DNA of 64,000 nucleotides from Clostridium sp. CAG:510 (GCA_000434615.1 FR880834.1:103845-167844); one strand, 5' to 3'; counted from the first letter of the stretch, positions 26,387 through 34,534 are shown. Notes: generated by a model not told the origin, from the letters alone. Program-made: numbers and translations.

Positions 26387-26922
26387 TTGTTTTCTACCTT
26401 TCCGATAATCCTGCATGCTGCAAGTTCTTTCAGAATTTCTTCTATAATAGTGTCCGTATCCCTGCCGTCCACTTCAATCACACTGTCCGCGGCCTCCGTA
26501 TAAATGGGATTTCTTTCCGCAAGCAGCGTCCGTATCTTCTTTTGGGGATTTTCACATTGCAGAAGCGGTCTTGTGGTGTCCCCGGAAAGCCGTCCCCAGA
26601 TGGTTTCCGGCTCTGCCTTGAGGTAAATAACATGTCCCATCTTTTTTAACAACGGTCTGTTTTCTTCCCGAAGAGGCATGCCCCCGCCCGTGGAAATAAT
26701 ATGATATCCGGGCTGGTCTGTCAGTGCTTTCATGCATTCGGTTTCCACGCCTCTGAAATAAGCTTCACCATTTTCCGCAAAGATATCCGTGATGCTTTTT
26801 CCTTCTTTTTTTTCAATCCATTTATCGGTATCCTCCACCGTCATATGCAGTTTATAGGAAAGCTTTATGCCGATGGTGGATTTGCCGCAGCCCATAAAAC
26901 CAATCAGAACAATATTTCTCAT
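26383..26922 (-). CDS. aroK: Shikimate kinase
   Basis: A 179-residue kinase that phosphorylates shikimate. The P-loop GFMGCGKST is at about residues 8-16, the shikimate-binding Asp in DTDKWIE at about 33, and the GGG motif (ISTGGGMPL) at about 77-85, with an Arg-rich lid near 110-130. The ATG at 26922 overlaps the aroE stop as ATGA, and its own end overlaps aroQ the same way, so aroE-aroK-aroQ form a tightly coupled operon. Confidence 0.94.
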   Translation of the reverse strand: MRNIVLIGFMGCGKSTIGIKLSYKLHMTVEDTDKWIEKKEGKSITDIFAENGEAYFRGVETECMKALTDQPGYHIISTGGGMPLREENRPLLKKMGHVIYLKAEPETIWGRLSGDTTRPLLQCENPQKKIRTLLAERNPIYTEAADSVIEVDGRDTDTIIEEILKELAACRIIGKVENK

Positions 26923-28283
26923 GCGTCTTTCAGCCTTTTGTAAATTTCTTCGGCCTGCTCCTTTGTAATTTCCGTCTTGTTCCACAATTCATAGGCAATG
27001 ATGCCCTGGTACAGAAGCATTTTAAGTCCGTTAAATGCCCTGCCGCCCTGTTCCTTTACCTTTTTCATAAACCTGGTTTCTTCCGGATTGTAGATAAGGT
27101 CGTAACCGGTGTGAATCATCCGGTAAAAATCATCCTCTTCTATGGCAGCATGCTCCGTATGGGGATGCATTCCCACATTGGTTGCCTGAATGGCAAGGTA
27201 TTTTTTTTCGGGAAGCGTCCGGTAATCCGCTATGGATTTCGCCGTTGCCACCTCATATCCCGCATAGGTATTGACCTCCGCAGCAATGGCCTCCGCTTTC
27301 TCCACGGTACGGTTCAGAATGTAAACATGATGCGCCCGCTCGGCTAACATCACAGCCACCGCTCTTGCCACCCCACCGGCTCCGATTAAAATGACATCTT
27401 CTCCGTCTATCCGGATGCCATCGCTTACCATGGCGCGGTACAGCCCGGGCATATCGGTATTGTAACCAACATAACCGTCCTCCACTCTTACAAGGGTATT
27501 GACAGCGCCAATCTTGGCTGCGAGACTTTCCACATCCTTAAGATACGGCATGATTTTTTCCTTGTAGGGAACCGTCACATTCATTCCCAGAATATTCAGG
27601 GCAAAAGCTCCTTCCACCGCTTCCTTTAGTTTCTCCGGCTCTGCCACAAGAAAGGGCACATAGGTCAGATTGCTGCCGGTAAGCTCCGCCAGCCCGTTGT
27701 GAATCAATGGAGATTTCGTGTGTTCCACCGGATTGCCGATAAGGCCACAGGTTCTGGTGTGACCGTCTATGATCGGTCCTGTTTTGTTTCGCATTTTTCT
27801 GTGATAAAAATAAAGCACGATACGCTCTAAGTACCGTTTTAAAACAATCTGGATTTCTTCCTTGGGGTGAATGGGTTTTACAAGATAAGTATCAATGCCC
27901 GCTTTTTTCGCTCCCCAGATATCCGTAAACAACTGGTCGCCCACAAAAACGGTATTTTCCGGGGTTGTCCCCATTTTTTCCATGGCAAGCCGGTATCCCT
28001 TCACGCCGGGTTTGCCCGCCTTGTAAATATAGGAAGCATGCACCGCATCGGCAAACATTTTGACACGCGGCTCCTTGTTGTTTGATAAAAGCAACGTCCG
28101 GAAACCTAAGTTGTCCAACCTTTGAAACAAGGCGACTGCCTTTTCATCTGCCGGTGCTCCGTGGGGAACCAGTGTATTGTCTATATCAAAAATCACGCCC
28201 CGGAAGCCTTTTTCGTATAGCTTCTCATAGGGAACGTCTGCTGCGGTATCCGCTTCATGATCCGGGTAAAATCTCTCTAACAT
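26919..28283 (-). CDS. YqeG-type HAD phosphatase fused to shikimate dehydrogenase AroE
   Basis: A 454-residue two-domain protein. Residues 1 to about 165 are a YqeG-like HAD IIIA phosphatase: DXD motif FDIDNTL at about 33-39, the Ser/Thr motif LLLSNN at about 66, the Lys at about 91 (YKAGKP), and GDQLFTDIWGA at about 115. Residues about 175-454 are a full AroE: substrate motif SPLIHN at about 193, NVTVPYKE at about 238 with the catalytic Lys, NAD(P) loop GAGGVARA at about 303, NRT at about 325. AroE reduces 3-dehydroshikimate. The frame runs through without a stop or a slip. The start at 28283 follows CGGAG. Upstream codons are open but poorly supported. Confidence 0.9.
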   Translation of the reverse strand: MLERFYPDHEADTAADVPYEKLYEKGFRGVIFDIDNTLVPHGAPADEKAVALFQRLDNLGFRTLLLSNNKEPRVKMFADAVHASYIYKAGKPGVKGYRLAMEKMGTTPENTVFVGDQLFTDIWGAKKAGIDTYLVKPIHPKEEIQIVLKRYLERIVLYFYHRKMRNKTGPIIDGHTRTCGLIGNPVEHTKSPLIHNGLAELTGSNLTYVPFLVAEPEKLKEAVEGAFALNILGMNVTVPYKEKIMPYLKDVESLAAKIGAVNTLVRVEDGYVGYNTDMPGLYRAMVSDGIRIDGEDVILIGAGGVARAVAVMLAERAHHVYILNRTVEKAEAIAAEVNTYAGYEVATAKSIADYRTLPEKKYLAIQATNVGMHPHTEHAAIEEDDFYRMIHTGYDLIYNPEETRFMKKVKEQGGRAFNGLKMLLYQGIIAYELWNKTEITKEQAEEIYKRLKDA

Positions 28284-28337
28284 AAAACTCCGTTCTTTCT
28301 GCAGGCCGGCATCCTGTGCCGTCCGAACAAGAAAACA

Positions 28338-28357
28338 GCATGTGTATCCCCACATGC
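28338..28357 (-). terminator. Weak hairpin between nrdR and yqeG-aroE
   Basis: A 7-bp stem (28338-28344 with 28351-28357) with a 6-base loop is followed on the minus strand by TGTTTTCTTG. It may partly terminate the nrdR transcript. Confidence 0.5.
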
Positions 28358-28375
28358 CATTTTCAAACTGCCATT

Positions 28376-28831
28376 TTATTTTTCTTTCAATACATTTTTC
28401 AGTTCATCCATGAAAGTGTTGATATCCTTAAACTCACGGTATACGGATGCAAAACGCACATAGGCAACCGCATCTAAATCCTTTAATTTATTCATTACCA
28501 ATTCGCCGATAACCTCACTGGAAATTTCTTTTTCTTCCATATTGAAGATTTCGGTTTCCACTTCATCCACAAGCTGGGTAATCTGTGTAGCGCTGACCGG
28601 TCTTTTATGGCAGGCTCTGAGCACTCCCGCCTCAATTTTGGCACGGTCATAGGTTTCCCGGTTATTATCCTTTTTAATGATAATGAGCGGAATGGTTTCA
28701 ATCTTTTCATAAGTGGTAAAACGCTTGTCGCACTCGTCACATACACGCCGTCTGCGGATAGAATTGTTATCCTCGGCGGGTCTGGAATCAATAACCCTGG
28801 TATTTTCATGACCACAGAAAGGACACTTCAT
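28376..28831 (-). CDS. nrdR: Transcriptional repressor NrdR
   Basis: A 151-residue NrdR, the ATP/dATP-responsive repressor of ribonucleotide reductase genes. A four-cysteine zinc ribbon (CPFC...CDEC) at residues 3-34 binds DNA, and an ATP-cone covers about 46-136. The ATG at 28831 lies five bases after GGAGG; upstream codons to 28843 would include the ribosome-binding site. It has its own strong promoter upstream. Confidence 0.96.
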   Translation of the reverse strand: MKCPFCGHENTRVIDSRPAEDNNSIRRRRVCDECDKRFTTYEKIETIPLIIIKKDNNRETYDRAKIEAGVLRACHKRPVSATQITQLVDEVETEIFNMEEKEISSEVIGELVMNKLKDLDAVAYVRFASVYREFKDINTFMDELKNVLKEK

Positions 28832-28869
28832 AAGAACCTCCATTCACTTTTACACGTAAATTTACAAAT

Positions 28870-28898
28870 ATTTTATACTATTTCCGTACATCTGTCAA
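28870..28898 (-). promoter_or_regulatory. Promoter of nrdR
   Basis: On the minus strand, a perfect -35 TTGACA (28898-28893) and -10 TAAAAT (28875-28870) are separated by 17 bp. An overlapping TATAAA at 15-bp spacing is an alternative. Confidence 0.7.
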
Positions 28899-28918
28899 AC
28901 AAAGAAGCCGCAAAACTC

Positions 28919-29146
28919 TTAAATATCCACTAAAATGATGTCCGGGCCAATCTGCTTGATATCGCGGTAGGGAATGCAGTAATCTTCCTGACATTTGAAG
29001 AAGCCTTCCCATTTATTTCCTTTGGGCACAAAAATCTTATGTATGCACCCTGTCCGTTCGTCAAATTCCAGATCCGAAACTCTGCCGAGCTGCTTGCAGT
29101 TGCGCAGATTGATTACCATTTTACATTTAAAATCCGAATAGAGCAT
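28919..29146 (-). CDS. YlmC/YmxH-family PRC-barrel protein
   Basis: A 75-residue protein forming a single PRC-barrel-like fold, of the YlmC/YmxH group kept in spore formers next to sporulation and dcw genes. Recognisable segments are MVINLRNCKQLGRVSDLEFD and PYRDIKQIGPDIILVDI. The function is not established. The ATG at 29146 is preferred to a GTG three codons upstream because GGTGG is spaced correctly for it. It is divergent from sigG, with 165 bp between the two starts. Confidence 0.88.
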   Translation of the reverse strand: MLYSDFKCKMVINLRNCKQLGRVSDLEFDERTGCIHKIFVPKGNKWEGFFKCQEDYCIPYRDIKQIGPDIILVDI

Positions 29147-29216
29147 TTCTTCCACCCGTTTTTATTTATCATATGCCAATTTCCGGAAGATGGCACTTTC
29201 TCCCAGTCTTTTCCCT

Positions 29217-29245
29217 GCATAATTTCTTTTGGAATGTCCATACTA
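29217..29245 (+). promoter_or_regulatory. Sigma-F/sigma-G-type promoter of sigG
   Basis: GCATA at 29217-29221 and CATACTA at 29239-29245 are separated by 17 bp. They match the forespore consensus (G-ATA at -35, CATnnTA at -10). The predicted start lies near 29252, about 60 bases before the sigG ATG. sigG is known to be read by sigma-F and sigma-G in spore formers, which fits. Confidence 0.65.
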
Positions 29246-29311
29246 TCCTTCATCAAAACGCTGCCGGTTTCTTCCGGGATGCGCAATGTAACAGGGAAAG
29301 GACAAACGATT

Positions 29312-30091
29312 ATGGCACAGGGAAAAGTAGAAATCTGCGGTGTAAACACTGCAAAACTGCCGCTCTTAAATTCCACCGAGAAGGAGGTACTTTTTGCCCG
29401 TATTTCGCAGGGTGACCATGCTGCCAGAGAACAGTATATTGAAGGCAACCTGCGCCTTGTGTTAAGTGTCATTAAACGTTTTTCCCAAAGCAACGAAAAT
29501 GTGGATGATTTGTTCCAGATTGGCTGCATAGGACTTATCAAAGCCATTGACAACTTTGATTCAACCTTAAATGTGAAGTTTTCCACATATGCCGTGCCCA
29601 TGATTCAGGGGGAAATACGCCGTTTTCTTCGGGACAACAACGCGATAAGAGTGTCCCGTTCCTTAAAAGATACCGCTTACAAAGCCATCTATGCCAAAGA
29701 GGCTCTCACGAAGCAGCATCTGAAAGAGCCCACCATAGAGGAAATTTCCAGTGAAATCGGCATCTCCGCGGAAGACATTTCCTATGCGCTGGATGCCATC
29801 CAGACTCCCATGAGCCTTTATGAGCCCATTTTCACGGACGGTGGCGACACCCTTTACGTAATGGATCAGATAAGCGATAAAAAAAATAAAGAAGAGACGT
29901 GGGTGGAACATCTCTCCTTAAATGATGCCATAAAAAAATTAAACGACAGGGAACGGGAAATCATTTCCCTGCGCTTCTTTTCCGGTAAAACCCAGATGGA
30001 AGTGGCGGAAATGATCGGCATTTCCCAGGCACAGGTCTCCCGCCTGGAAAAAAATGCGCTCCGCACCATGCGTTCTTATCTGACCGCATGA
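29312..30091 (+). CDS. sigG: Late forespore sigma factor SigG
   Basis: A 259-residue sigma-70 factor that drives late forespore transcription. It opens with KVEICGVNTAKLPLL, close to the B. subtilis SigG N-terminus that takes part in its regulation. It contains regions 2 (DDLFQIGCIGLIKAIDNFD), 3 and 4 (KTQMEVAEMIGISQAQVSRLEK). AAAGGAC lies before the ATG at 29312. A longer frame from 29039 would cross the promoter and the divergent ylmC gene. Unlike the usual spoIIGA-sigE-sigG order on one strand, it is on the strand opposite to sigE. Confidence 0.95.
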   Translation: MAQGKVEICGVNTAKLPLLNSTEKEVLFARISQGDHAAREQYIEGNLRLVLSVIKRFSQSNENVDDLFQIGCIGLIKAIDNFDSTLNVKFSTYAVPMIQGEIRRFLRDNNAIRVSRSLKDTAYKAIYAKEALTKQHLKEPTIEEISSEIGISAEDISYALDAIQTPMSLYEPIFTDGGDTLYVMDQISDKKNKEETWVEHLSLNDAIKKLNDREREIISLRFFSGKTQMEVAEMIGISQAQVSRLEKNALRTMRSYLTA

Positions 30092-30175
30092 CGACCGGAC
30101 TCTTCCTGCATGCTTTCTGTCCGCATCCCAACAATCCTGTCCTGCGGGCAATCCCGTCCTATGGGCAAACCGCTC

Positions 30176-30439
30176 TTATTTGCGATATTCAAACAGGCGG
30201 TCATTCATCCAGGCAATGGCATCCGTGATGCCGTCACCCGAAAATTCAAATACTGCATGCTGCTTCTGCTCCTCCGGAGTCTTGAAAAAATTAAAGGGCT
30301 CCGGCCATACACTGACATACAGCTTCTTTTCCCCGTCATCCTCTTTTTTCTCCAGCCGGTAACGCATCCCCTGATGGCTACCCGTATATTCTGTTTTCTT
30401 TAAGTACTCTAAGGATAAAATATCTTCCGGTTTTATCAT
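30176..30439 (-). CDS. Hypothetical protein, 87 aa
   Basis: An 87-residue acidic soluble protein, probably of mixed strand and helix (RYRLEKKEDDGEKKLYVSVWPEPF, then an amphipathic C-terminal helix). No motif is recognised. ACGGAG lies six bases before the ATG at 30439. It follows the first sigE copy by about 50 bp and is convergent with sigG. The left break of the sigE duplication (30459) lies just upstream of its ribosome-binding site. Confidence 0.7.
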   Translation of the reverse strand: MIKPEDILSLEYLKKTEYTGSHQGMRYRLEKKEDDGEKKLYVSVWPEPFNFFKTPEEQKQHAVFEFSGDGITDAIAWMNDRLFEYRK

Positions 30440-30487
30440 ATTTCTCCGTACCTTTCTTAATAGCCTTCTTTAAGAGTATCACATTTT

Positions 30488-31258
30488 TTACTGCCGTTCA
30501 ATTTCTCTTTTTAACTGCTTCATAATCTTCTTTTCCAGTCTGGAAATATAGGACTGGGAAATTCCAAGCATCTGTGCCACTTCCTTCTGTGTCAGCTCCC
30601 TGCCGTCCGGGGTATTCAGACCGAAACGCAGGTTTACAATCGTCCTCTCCCTCTCCGAAAGCTTGTTGACTGCCTTCATCAGAAGCTTCTTTTCTGCCTC
30701 CATCTCCAGATCCCGGTAAATGATATCCTCGTCCGTCCCTAAAATATCCGACAGAAGAAGCTCGTTGCCATCCCAGTCCACGTTTAAGGGTTCATCTATG
30801 GAAACCTCCATCCGGGTCTTGTTATTTCTCCGCAGATACATTAAGATTTCATTCTCAATGCAGCGGGATGCATACGTTGCCAGCTTAATGTTCTTTTCCG
30901 GGTTAAAGGTGTTAATGGACTTTATGAGCCCGATAGTTCCGATGGAGATCAGGTCTTCCACCCCTACACCGGTATTGTCGAATTTCTTGGCTATGTAGAC
31001 CACCAGACGCAGATTATGTTCAATTAAAATAGCCCTTGCTTCCTTTGCGGAGTCTGTAGCAAGCTCGCCGATAACCTCATTTTCCCTGTCGGTTTCAAGC
31101 GGCGGCGGCAGGATTTCCGTTCCGCCTATGTAATGAATTTCTTCCTTGGATACTTTTCCCGGATGAAAGCGAAGAAAGCTTCTCTCCCTGTTAAAAAAAC
31201 GATATTTTATTTTTTCGGCAAGCTCACTGCCAGCCGCTACCATAACCATTCCGTTCAT
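30488..31258 (-). CDS. sigE: Mother-cell sigma factor SigE precursor, copy 1
   Basis: A 256-residue pro-sigma-E. The first 45 or so residues form the pro-sequence and its cleavage region, ending near HYIGGTEILPPPL, which corresponds to YYIGGSEALPPPL of B. subtilis. Regions 2 (DLISIGTIGLIKSINTFNPE, then YASRCIENEILMYLRRNNK) and 4 (TQKEVAQMLGISQSYISRLE) are intact. The ATG at 31258 follows AAAGGAAC; the TTG further up is not needed. The protein is identical to copy 2. Its upstream neighbour is only a remnant of spoIIGA, so it depends on read-through from copy 2. Confidence 0.93.
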   Translation of the reverse strand: MNGMVMVAAGSELAEKIKYRFFNRERSFLRFHPGKVSKEEIHYIGGTEILPPPLETDRENEVIGELATDSAKEARAILIEHNLRLVVYIAKKFDNTGVGVEDLISIGTIGLIKSINTFNPEKNIKLATYASRCIENEILMYLRRNNKTRMEVSIDEPLNVDWDGNELLLSDILGTDEDIIYRDLEMEAEKKLLMKAVNKLSERERTIVNLRFGLNTPDGRELTQKEVAQMLGISQSYISRLEKKIMKQLKREIERQ

Positions 31259-31289
31259 ATTAATTTTGTTCCTTTCACACAAATTCCTT

Positions 31290-31430
31290 CTACCTTTTCT
31301 TAAGAAGTGCGGGGTGAAGCAAAATCTGATAGCTCCCCTGCACAGACAGGATATTTTCGCTGACGCCTATATACACCTGCCCTGGGCTTATCTTCTCCCC
31401 TTCCGCCTCTATAGTAAGCTCTGCGACCGG
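31290..31430 (-). pseudogene. 3' remnant of spoIIGA carried by the duplication
   Basis: The last 46 codons of spoIIGA precede sigE copy 1 with no start. They differ from the intact gene by four bases, giving Asp-to-Glu and Arg-to-Gly among other changes. Four of the five differences between the units lie here, as expected for a segment under no selection. Confidence 0.9.
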
Positions 31431-32402
31431 AATAGCCTTCTTTAAGAGTATCACATTTTTTACTGCCGTTCAATTTCTCTTTTTAACTGCTTCATAATCT
31501 TCTTTTCCAGTCTGGAAATATAGGACTGGGAAATTCCAAGCATCTGTGCCACTTCCTTCTGTGTCAGCTCCCTGCCGTCCGGGGTATTCAGACCGAAACG
31601 CAGGTTTACAATCGTCCTCTCCCTCTCCGAAAGCTTGTTGACTGCCTTCATCAGAAGCTTCTTTTCTGCCTCCATCTCCAGATCCCGGTAAATGATATCC
31701 TCGTCCGTCCCTAAAATATCCGACAGAAGAAGCTCGTTGCCATCCCAGTCCACGTTTAAGGGTTCATCTATGGAAACCTCCATCCGGGTCTTGTTATTTC
31801 TCCGCAGATACATTAAGATTTCATTCTCAATGCAGCGGGATGCATACGTTGCCAGCTTAATGTTCTTTTCCGGGTTAAAGGTGTTAATGGACTTTATGAG
31901 CCCGATAGTTCCGATGGAGATCAGGTCTTCCACCCCTACACCGGTATTGTCGAATTTCTTGGCTATGTAGACCACCAGACGCAGATTATGTTCAATTAAA
32001 ATAGCCCTTGCTTCCTTTGCGGAGTCTGTGGCAAGCTCGCCGATAACCTCATTTTCCCTGTCGGTTTCAAGCGGCGGCGGCAGGATTTCCGTTCCGCCTA
32101 TGTAATGAATTTCTTCCTTGGATACTTTTCCCGGATGAAAGCGAAGAAAGCTTCTCTCCCTGTTAAAAAAACGATATTTTATTTTTTCGGCAAGCTCACT
32201 GCCAGCCGCTACCATAACCATTCCGTTCATATTAATTTTGTTCCTTTCACACAAATTCCTTCTACCTTTTCTTAAGAAGTGCGGGGTGAAGCAAAATCTG
32301 ATAGCTCCCCTGCACAGACAGGATATTTTCGCTGACGCCTATATACACCTGCCTAGGGCTTATCTTCTCCCCGTCCGCCTCTATGGTAAGCTCTGCGACC
32401 GG
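31431..32402. repeat. Tandem duplication unit 2 (972 bp, holds sigE copy 2)
   Basis: This is the unit adjoining intact spoIIGA. The homology stops at 32402-32403 inside spoIIGA. The junction base run CGACCGGA is shared by both right ends. Confidence 0.95.
31460..32230 (-). CDS. sigE: Mother-cell sigma factor SigE precursor, copy 2
   Basis: This 256-residue pro-sigma-E is identical in protein sequence to copy 1. It sits 31 bp downstream of intact spoIIGA in the normal order, so it is probably the ancestral position. SpoIIGA cleaves the pro-sequence when triggered from the forespore, releasing active sigma-E for early mother-cell genes. Start ATG at 32230 with AAAGGAAC upstream. Confidence 0.95.
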   Translation of the reverse strand: MNGMVMVAAGSELAEKIKYRFFNRERSFLRFHPGKVSKEEIHYIGGTEILPPPLETDRENEVIGELATDSAKEARAILIEHNLRLVVYIAKKFDNTGVGVEDLISIGTIGLIKSINTFNPEKNIKLATYASRCIENEILMYLRRNNKTRMEVSIDEPLNVDWDGNELLLSDILGTDEDIIYRDLEMEAEKKLLMKAVNKLSERERTIVNLRFGLNTPDGRELTQKEVAQMLGISQSYISRLEKKIMKQLKREIERQ

Positions 32403-33068
32403 ATACCCCGGCAGAATGCCCTTACTGCAGCCCACGCTGCGGAAAGGTATCATCCTGAGTCCCGCCAGACCTTCCGGATAAAGCTTTTCAAAATTCTCTT
32501 TTTCCATAAGGCAGACCGGTTGGCCGCTGATGGGTTCCCTAAGTCCGTTTCCGGTATCCACAAGTCCGGTAAACGTTTGCATCCTGTTCTGTCCGTCCGG
32601 TAGCTTAACCTTTACAAAGGAAGCCTCCTTCTGTTCTTTTCCCACCGCCCGGTATGCAAAAACCATGCATAAAACAGCACCGGTGAGTAGGATGCCTCCC
32701 ATACCAAACATGTATTTTTTAAGAAACGGCAGCAAATGAAGCAAGGCAAAAAAGGCGCCTCCGAACAAAAACGCATAGCCTGTCATCTGCATAAACAGCT
32801 TCTTAAACAGGGCAAAACTGTGCGGTAGGAACGTTACATACAGGACTCCGGCATTCACGGGTATTCCCACAAACAGGATTTTTACAGGTACATAAGAGAA
32901 TGGTAAAAAAAACATGAGGCAGTAACCCGCTCCGCCAAATGCTGCTCCGGCAAGCAATCTTTTCCACGTGGCAGTGTGATTGAGACTTCTGTTTACCAGA
33001 AGCAGCAGATAAAGATTCATGGCAAAATCCAGCAGAAACAGGCTGTCTATGTAGATTTCATACTGCAT
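32262..33068 (-). CDS. spoIIGA: Sporulation sigma-E processing peptidase SpoIIGA
   Basis: A 268-residue membrane aspartic protease. Five hydrophobic helices fill about residues 1-150 and anchor it in the septal membrane. The cytoplasmic C-terminal part contains the aspartic protease motif VDTGN at about 170, followed by strand-rich sequence. It cleaves the sigma-E pro-sequence. It starts at the ATG at 33068 (GGCGGAGGAGAAA upstream) and is followed by sigE. A Spo0A-type promoter region lies upstream. Confidence 0.93.
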   Translation of the reverse strand: MQYEIYIDSLFLLDFAMNLYLLLLVNRSLNHTATWKRLLAGAAFGGAGYCLMFFLPFSYVPVKILFVGIPVNAGVLYVTFLPHSFALFKKLFMQMTGYAFLFGGAFFALLHLLPFLKKYMFGMGGILLTGAVLCMVFAYRAVGKEQKEASFVKVKLPDGQNRMQTFTGLVDTGNGLREPISGQPVCLMEKENFEKLYPEGLAGLRMIPFRSVGCSKGILPGYPVAELTIEADGEKISPRQVYIGVSENILSVQGSYQILLHPALLKKR

Positions 33069-33116
33069 GTTTTCTCCTCCGCCTTATGAAGTTCATACAT
33101 TTCCTGTATGAGAATG

Positions 33117-33192
33117 ATTATAAAGCCTTACTTATGCAGAATTTGTCATTATTGCAAAACGAACGGTCTTTTTTTTCCGGGCTTTTTCGACA
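33117..33192 (-). promoter_or_regulatory. Spo0A-type promoter of the spoIIG operon
   Basis: On the minus strand, ATGACA (33149-33144) and TATAAT (33122-33117) are separated by 21 bp, too long for an ordinary sigma-A promoter but like the 22-bp spacing of B. subtilis spoIIG. An 0A-box core TGTCGAA lies at 33192-33186. A second 0A-like sequence (AATGACAAA) overlaps the -35. Confidence 0.6.
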
Positions 33193-33252
33193 GCACAGAG
33201 ACGAGATACGCTTTGCGAATCTCGCTCTGATTAGCGGTTGTCACCATAACAA

Positions 33253-33283
33253 AAAAAGCGGAAGATGTACTCTTCCGCTTTTT
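33253..33283. terminator. Intrinsic terminator of ftsZ
   Basis: A 13-bp stem (33253-33265 with 33271-33283) around a 5-base loop, with A-runs and T-runs at the two ends. It lies just after the ftsZ stop and separates the dcw cluster from spoIIG. Confidence 0.9.
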
Positions 33284-33290
33284 ATCATAA

Positions 33291-34493
33291 TTATTTGTTT
33301 CTCTGTAAGAAATCGGGTATTTTCAGAGACTTGGTTGCCACATTGGAACGTAAGTCTGCAGGAGGCTTCTGGATGCCACTTAATGCCTGATTGACATTAG
33401 GAATGGCTCCTGTGTTGCCGGGTGCCATCACTACGGGCTTTCTTGCTGCTTCCTGTCCGTTTACCTGATAGGAAGAAGGCTGGATAAATCTGCCGCCATT
33501 ACCATAGGAACCAAATCCGGGCTTTGCGGCGGTCTTTTCAGCAGGTGCTTCCAGACCGGTTGCAATAACGGTAATGGTGCAGGTATCCTGCTTGGTTTCG
33601 TCATACATAGCACCAAAGATAACATTTACTTCGTCTCCGGTCAGCTCTCTTACATAATCGGATGCTTCAGAAGCATCGTTTAAGGTGATGTCACCGGATA
33701 CATTGATGATAACGTGGGTAGCGCCGGTAATGGTCGTTTCCAATAACGGGCTTTCCACTGCCATCTTGACTGCTTCCAGTGCCTTGTCGTCGCCCTTTCC
33801 GGTACCGATACCGATGTGGGCAATACCCTTGTCCTTCATAACGGTCTGTACGTCTGCGAAGTCAAGGTTGATAACAGCGGGTACGTTAATCAGGTCGGTA
33901 ATACCCTGTACTGCCTGCTGCAATACTTCATCTGCTTTCTTAAGTGCTTCCGGCATGGTGGTACGCTTGTCCACAATTTCAAGAAGCTTGTCGTTGGGAA
34001 TGACAATCAGGGTATCTACATTACCCTTAATATGTTCAATACCTGCAAGAGCATTGGTCATACGTGCTTTTGCTTCAAAACGGAAAGGCTTTGTCACAAC
34101 GCCGACGGTGAGGATGCCCATGTCCTTGGCAATCTTGGCTACGACAGGTGCTGCACCGGTACCGGTACCGCCGCCCATACCGCAGGTAACGAATACCATA
34201 TCCGCACCTTCCAGGGCTGCTGCAATTTCTTCTGCGCTTTCCTCAGCTGCCTTCTCCCCTACTTCCGGCTTGGCTCCGGCGCCAAGACCCTTGGTAAGCT
34301 TCTCACCAATCTGTAACAGCTTGGGAGCCTTACACAACTGAAGTGCCTGCTTATCGGTGTTGACTCCGATAAATTCCACTCCGTCAATATTTTCATCTAC
34401 CATTCTATTTACAGCATTGTTGCCTGCACCACCGACACCGACTACGATAATCTTTGCTGCAGATTCTGCATCGTTTGACTTAATCTCTAACAA
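33291..34493 (-). CDS. ftsZ: Cell division protein FtsZ
   Basis: A 400-residue tubulin-like GTPase that forms the division ring. The GTPase core covers about residues 10-320, with the tubulin signature GGGTGTG at about 107-113 and N-terminal VVGVGGAGNNAV. A Gly/Asn/Gln-rich linker of about 60 residues leads to the conserved C-terminal peptide LKIPDFLQRNK, which binds FtsA, SepF and other partners. It is the last gene of the dcw cluster and has its own promoter and terminator. Confidence 0.98.
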   Translation of the reverse strand: MLEIKSNDAESAAKIIVVGVGGAGNNAVNRMVDENIDGVEFIGVNTDKQALQLCKAPKLLQIGEKLTKGLGAGAKPEVGEKAAEESAEEIAAALEGADMVFVTCGMGGGTGTGAAPVVAKIAKDMGILTVGVVTKPFRFEAKARMTNALAGIEHIKGNVDTLIVIPNDKLLEIVDKRTTMPEALKKADEVLQQAVQGITDLINVPAVINLDFADVQTVMKDKGIAHIGIGTGKGDDKALEAVKMAVESPLLETTITGATHVIINVSGDITLNDASEASDYVRELTGDEVNVIFGAMYDETKQDTCTITVIATGLEAPAEKTAAKPGFGSYGNGGRFIQPSSYQVNGQEAARKPVVMAPGNTGAIPNVNQALSGIQKPPADLRSNVATKSLKIPDFLQRNK

Positions 34494-34534
34494 GGGAATA
34501 TCCTCCTTACTTCCTACTAAACTCCATATAACCT

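Larger units (their letters stand above)
30459..31430. repeat. Tandem duplication unit 1 (972 bp, holds sigE copy 1)
   Basis: This unit is identical to 31431-32402 except for five substitutions I could find: one synonymous change in sigE (31058) and four within the last 50 bp, in the spoIIGA remnant. The units are directly adjacent, head to tail. Confidence 0.95.

Noticed and set aside
29039..29311. A longer SigG starting at 29039
   Set aside because: The extra sequence crosses ylmC and the forespore promoter. SigG proteins begin close to KVEICGV.
30459..32402. The sigE repeat as a pure assembly duplication
   Set aside because: The two units differ in five bases clustered in the non-functional part, which argues for a true duplication, although long reads are needed to be sure.
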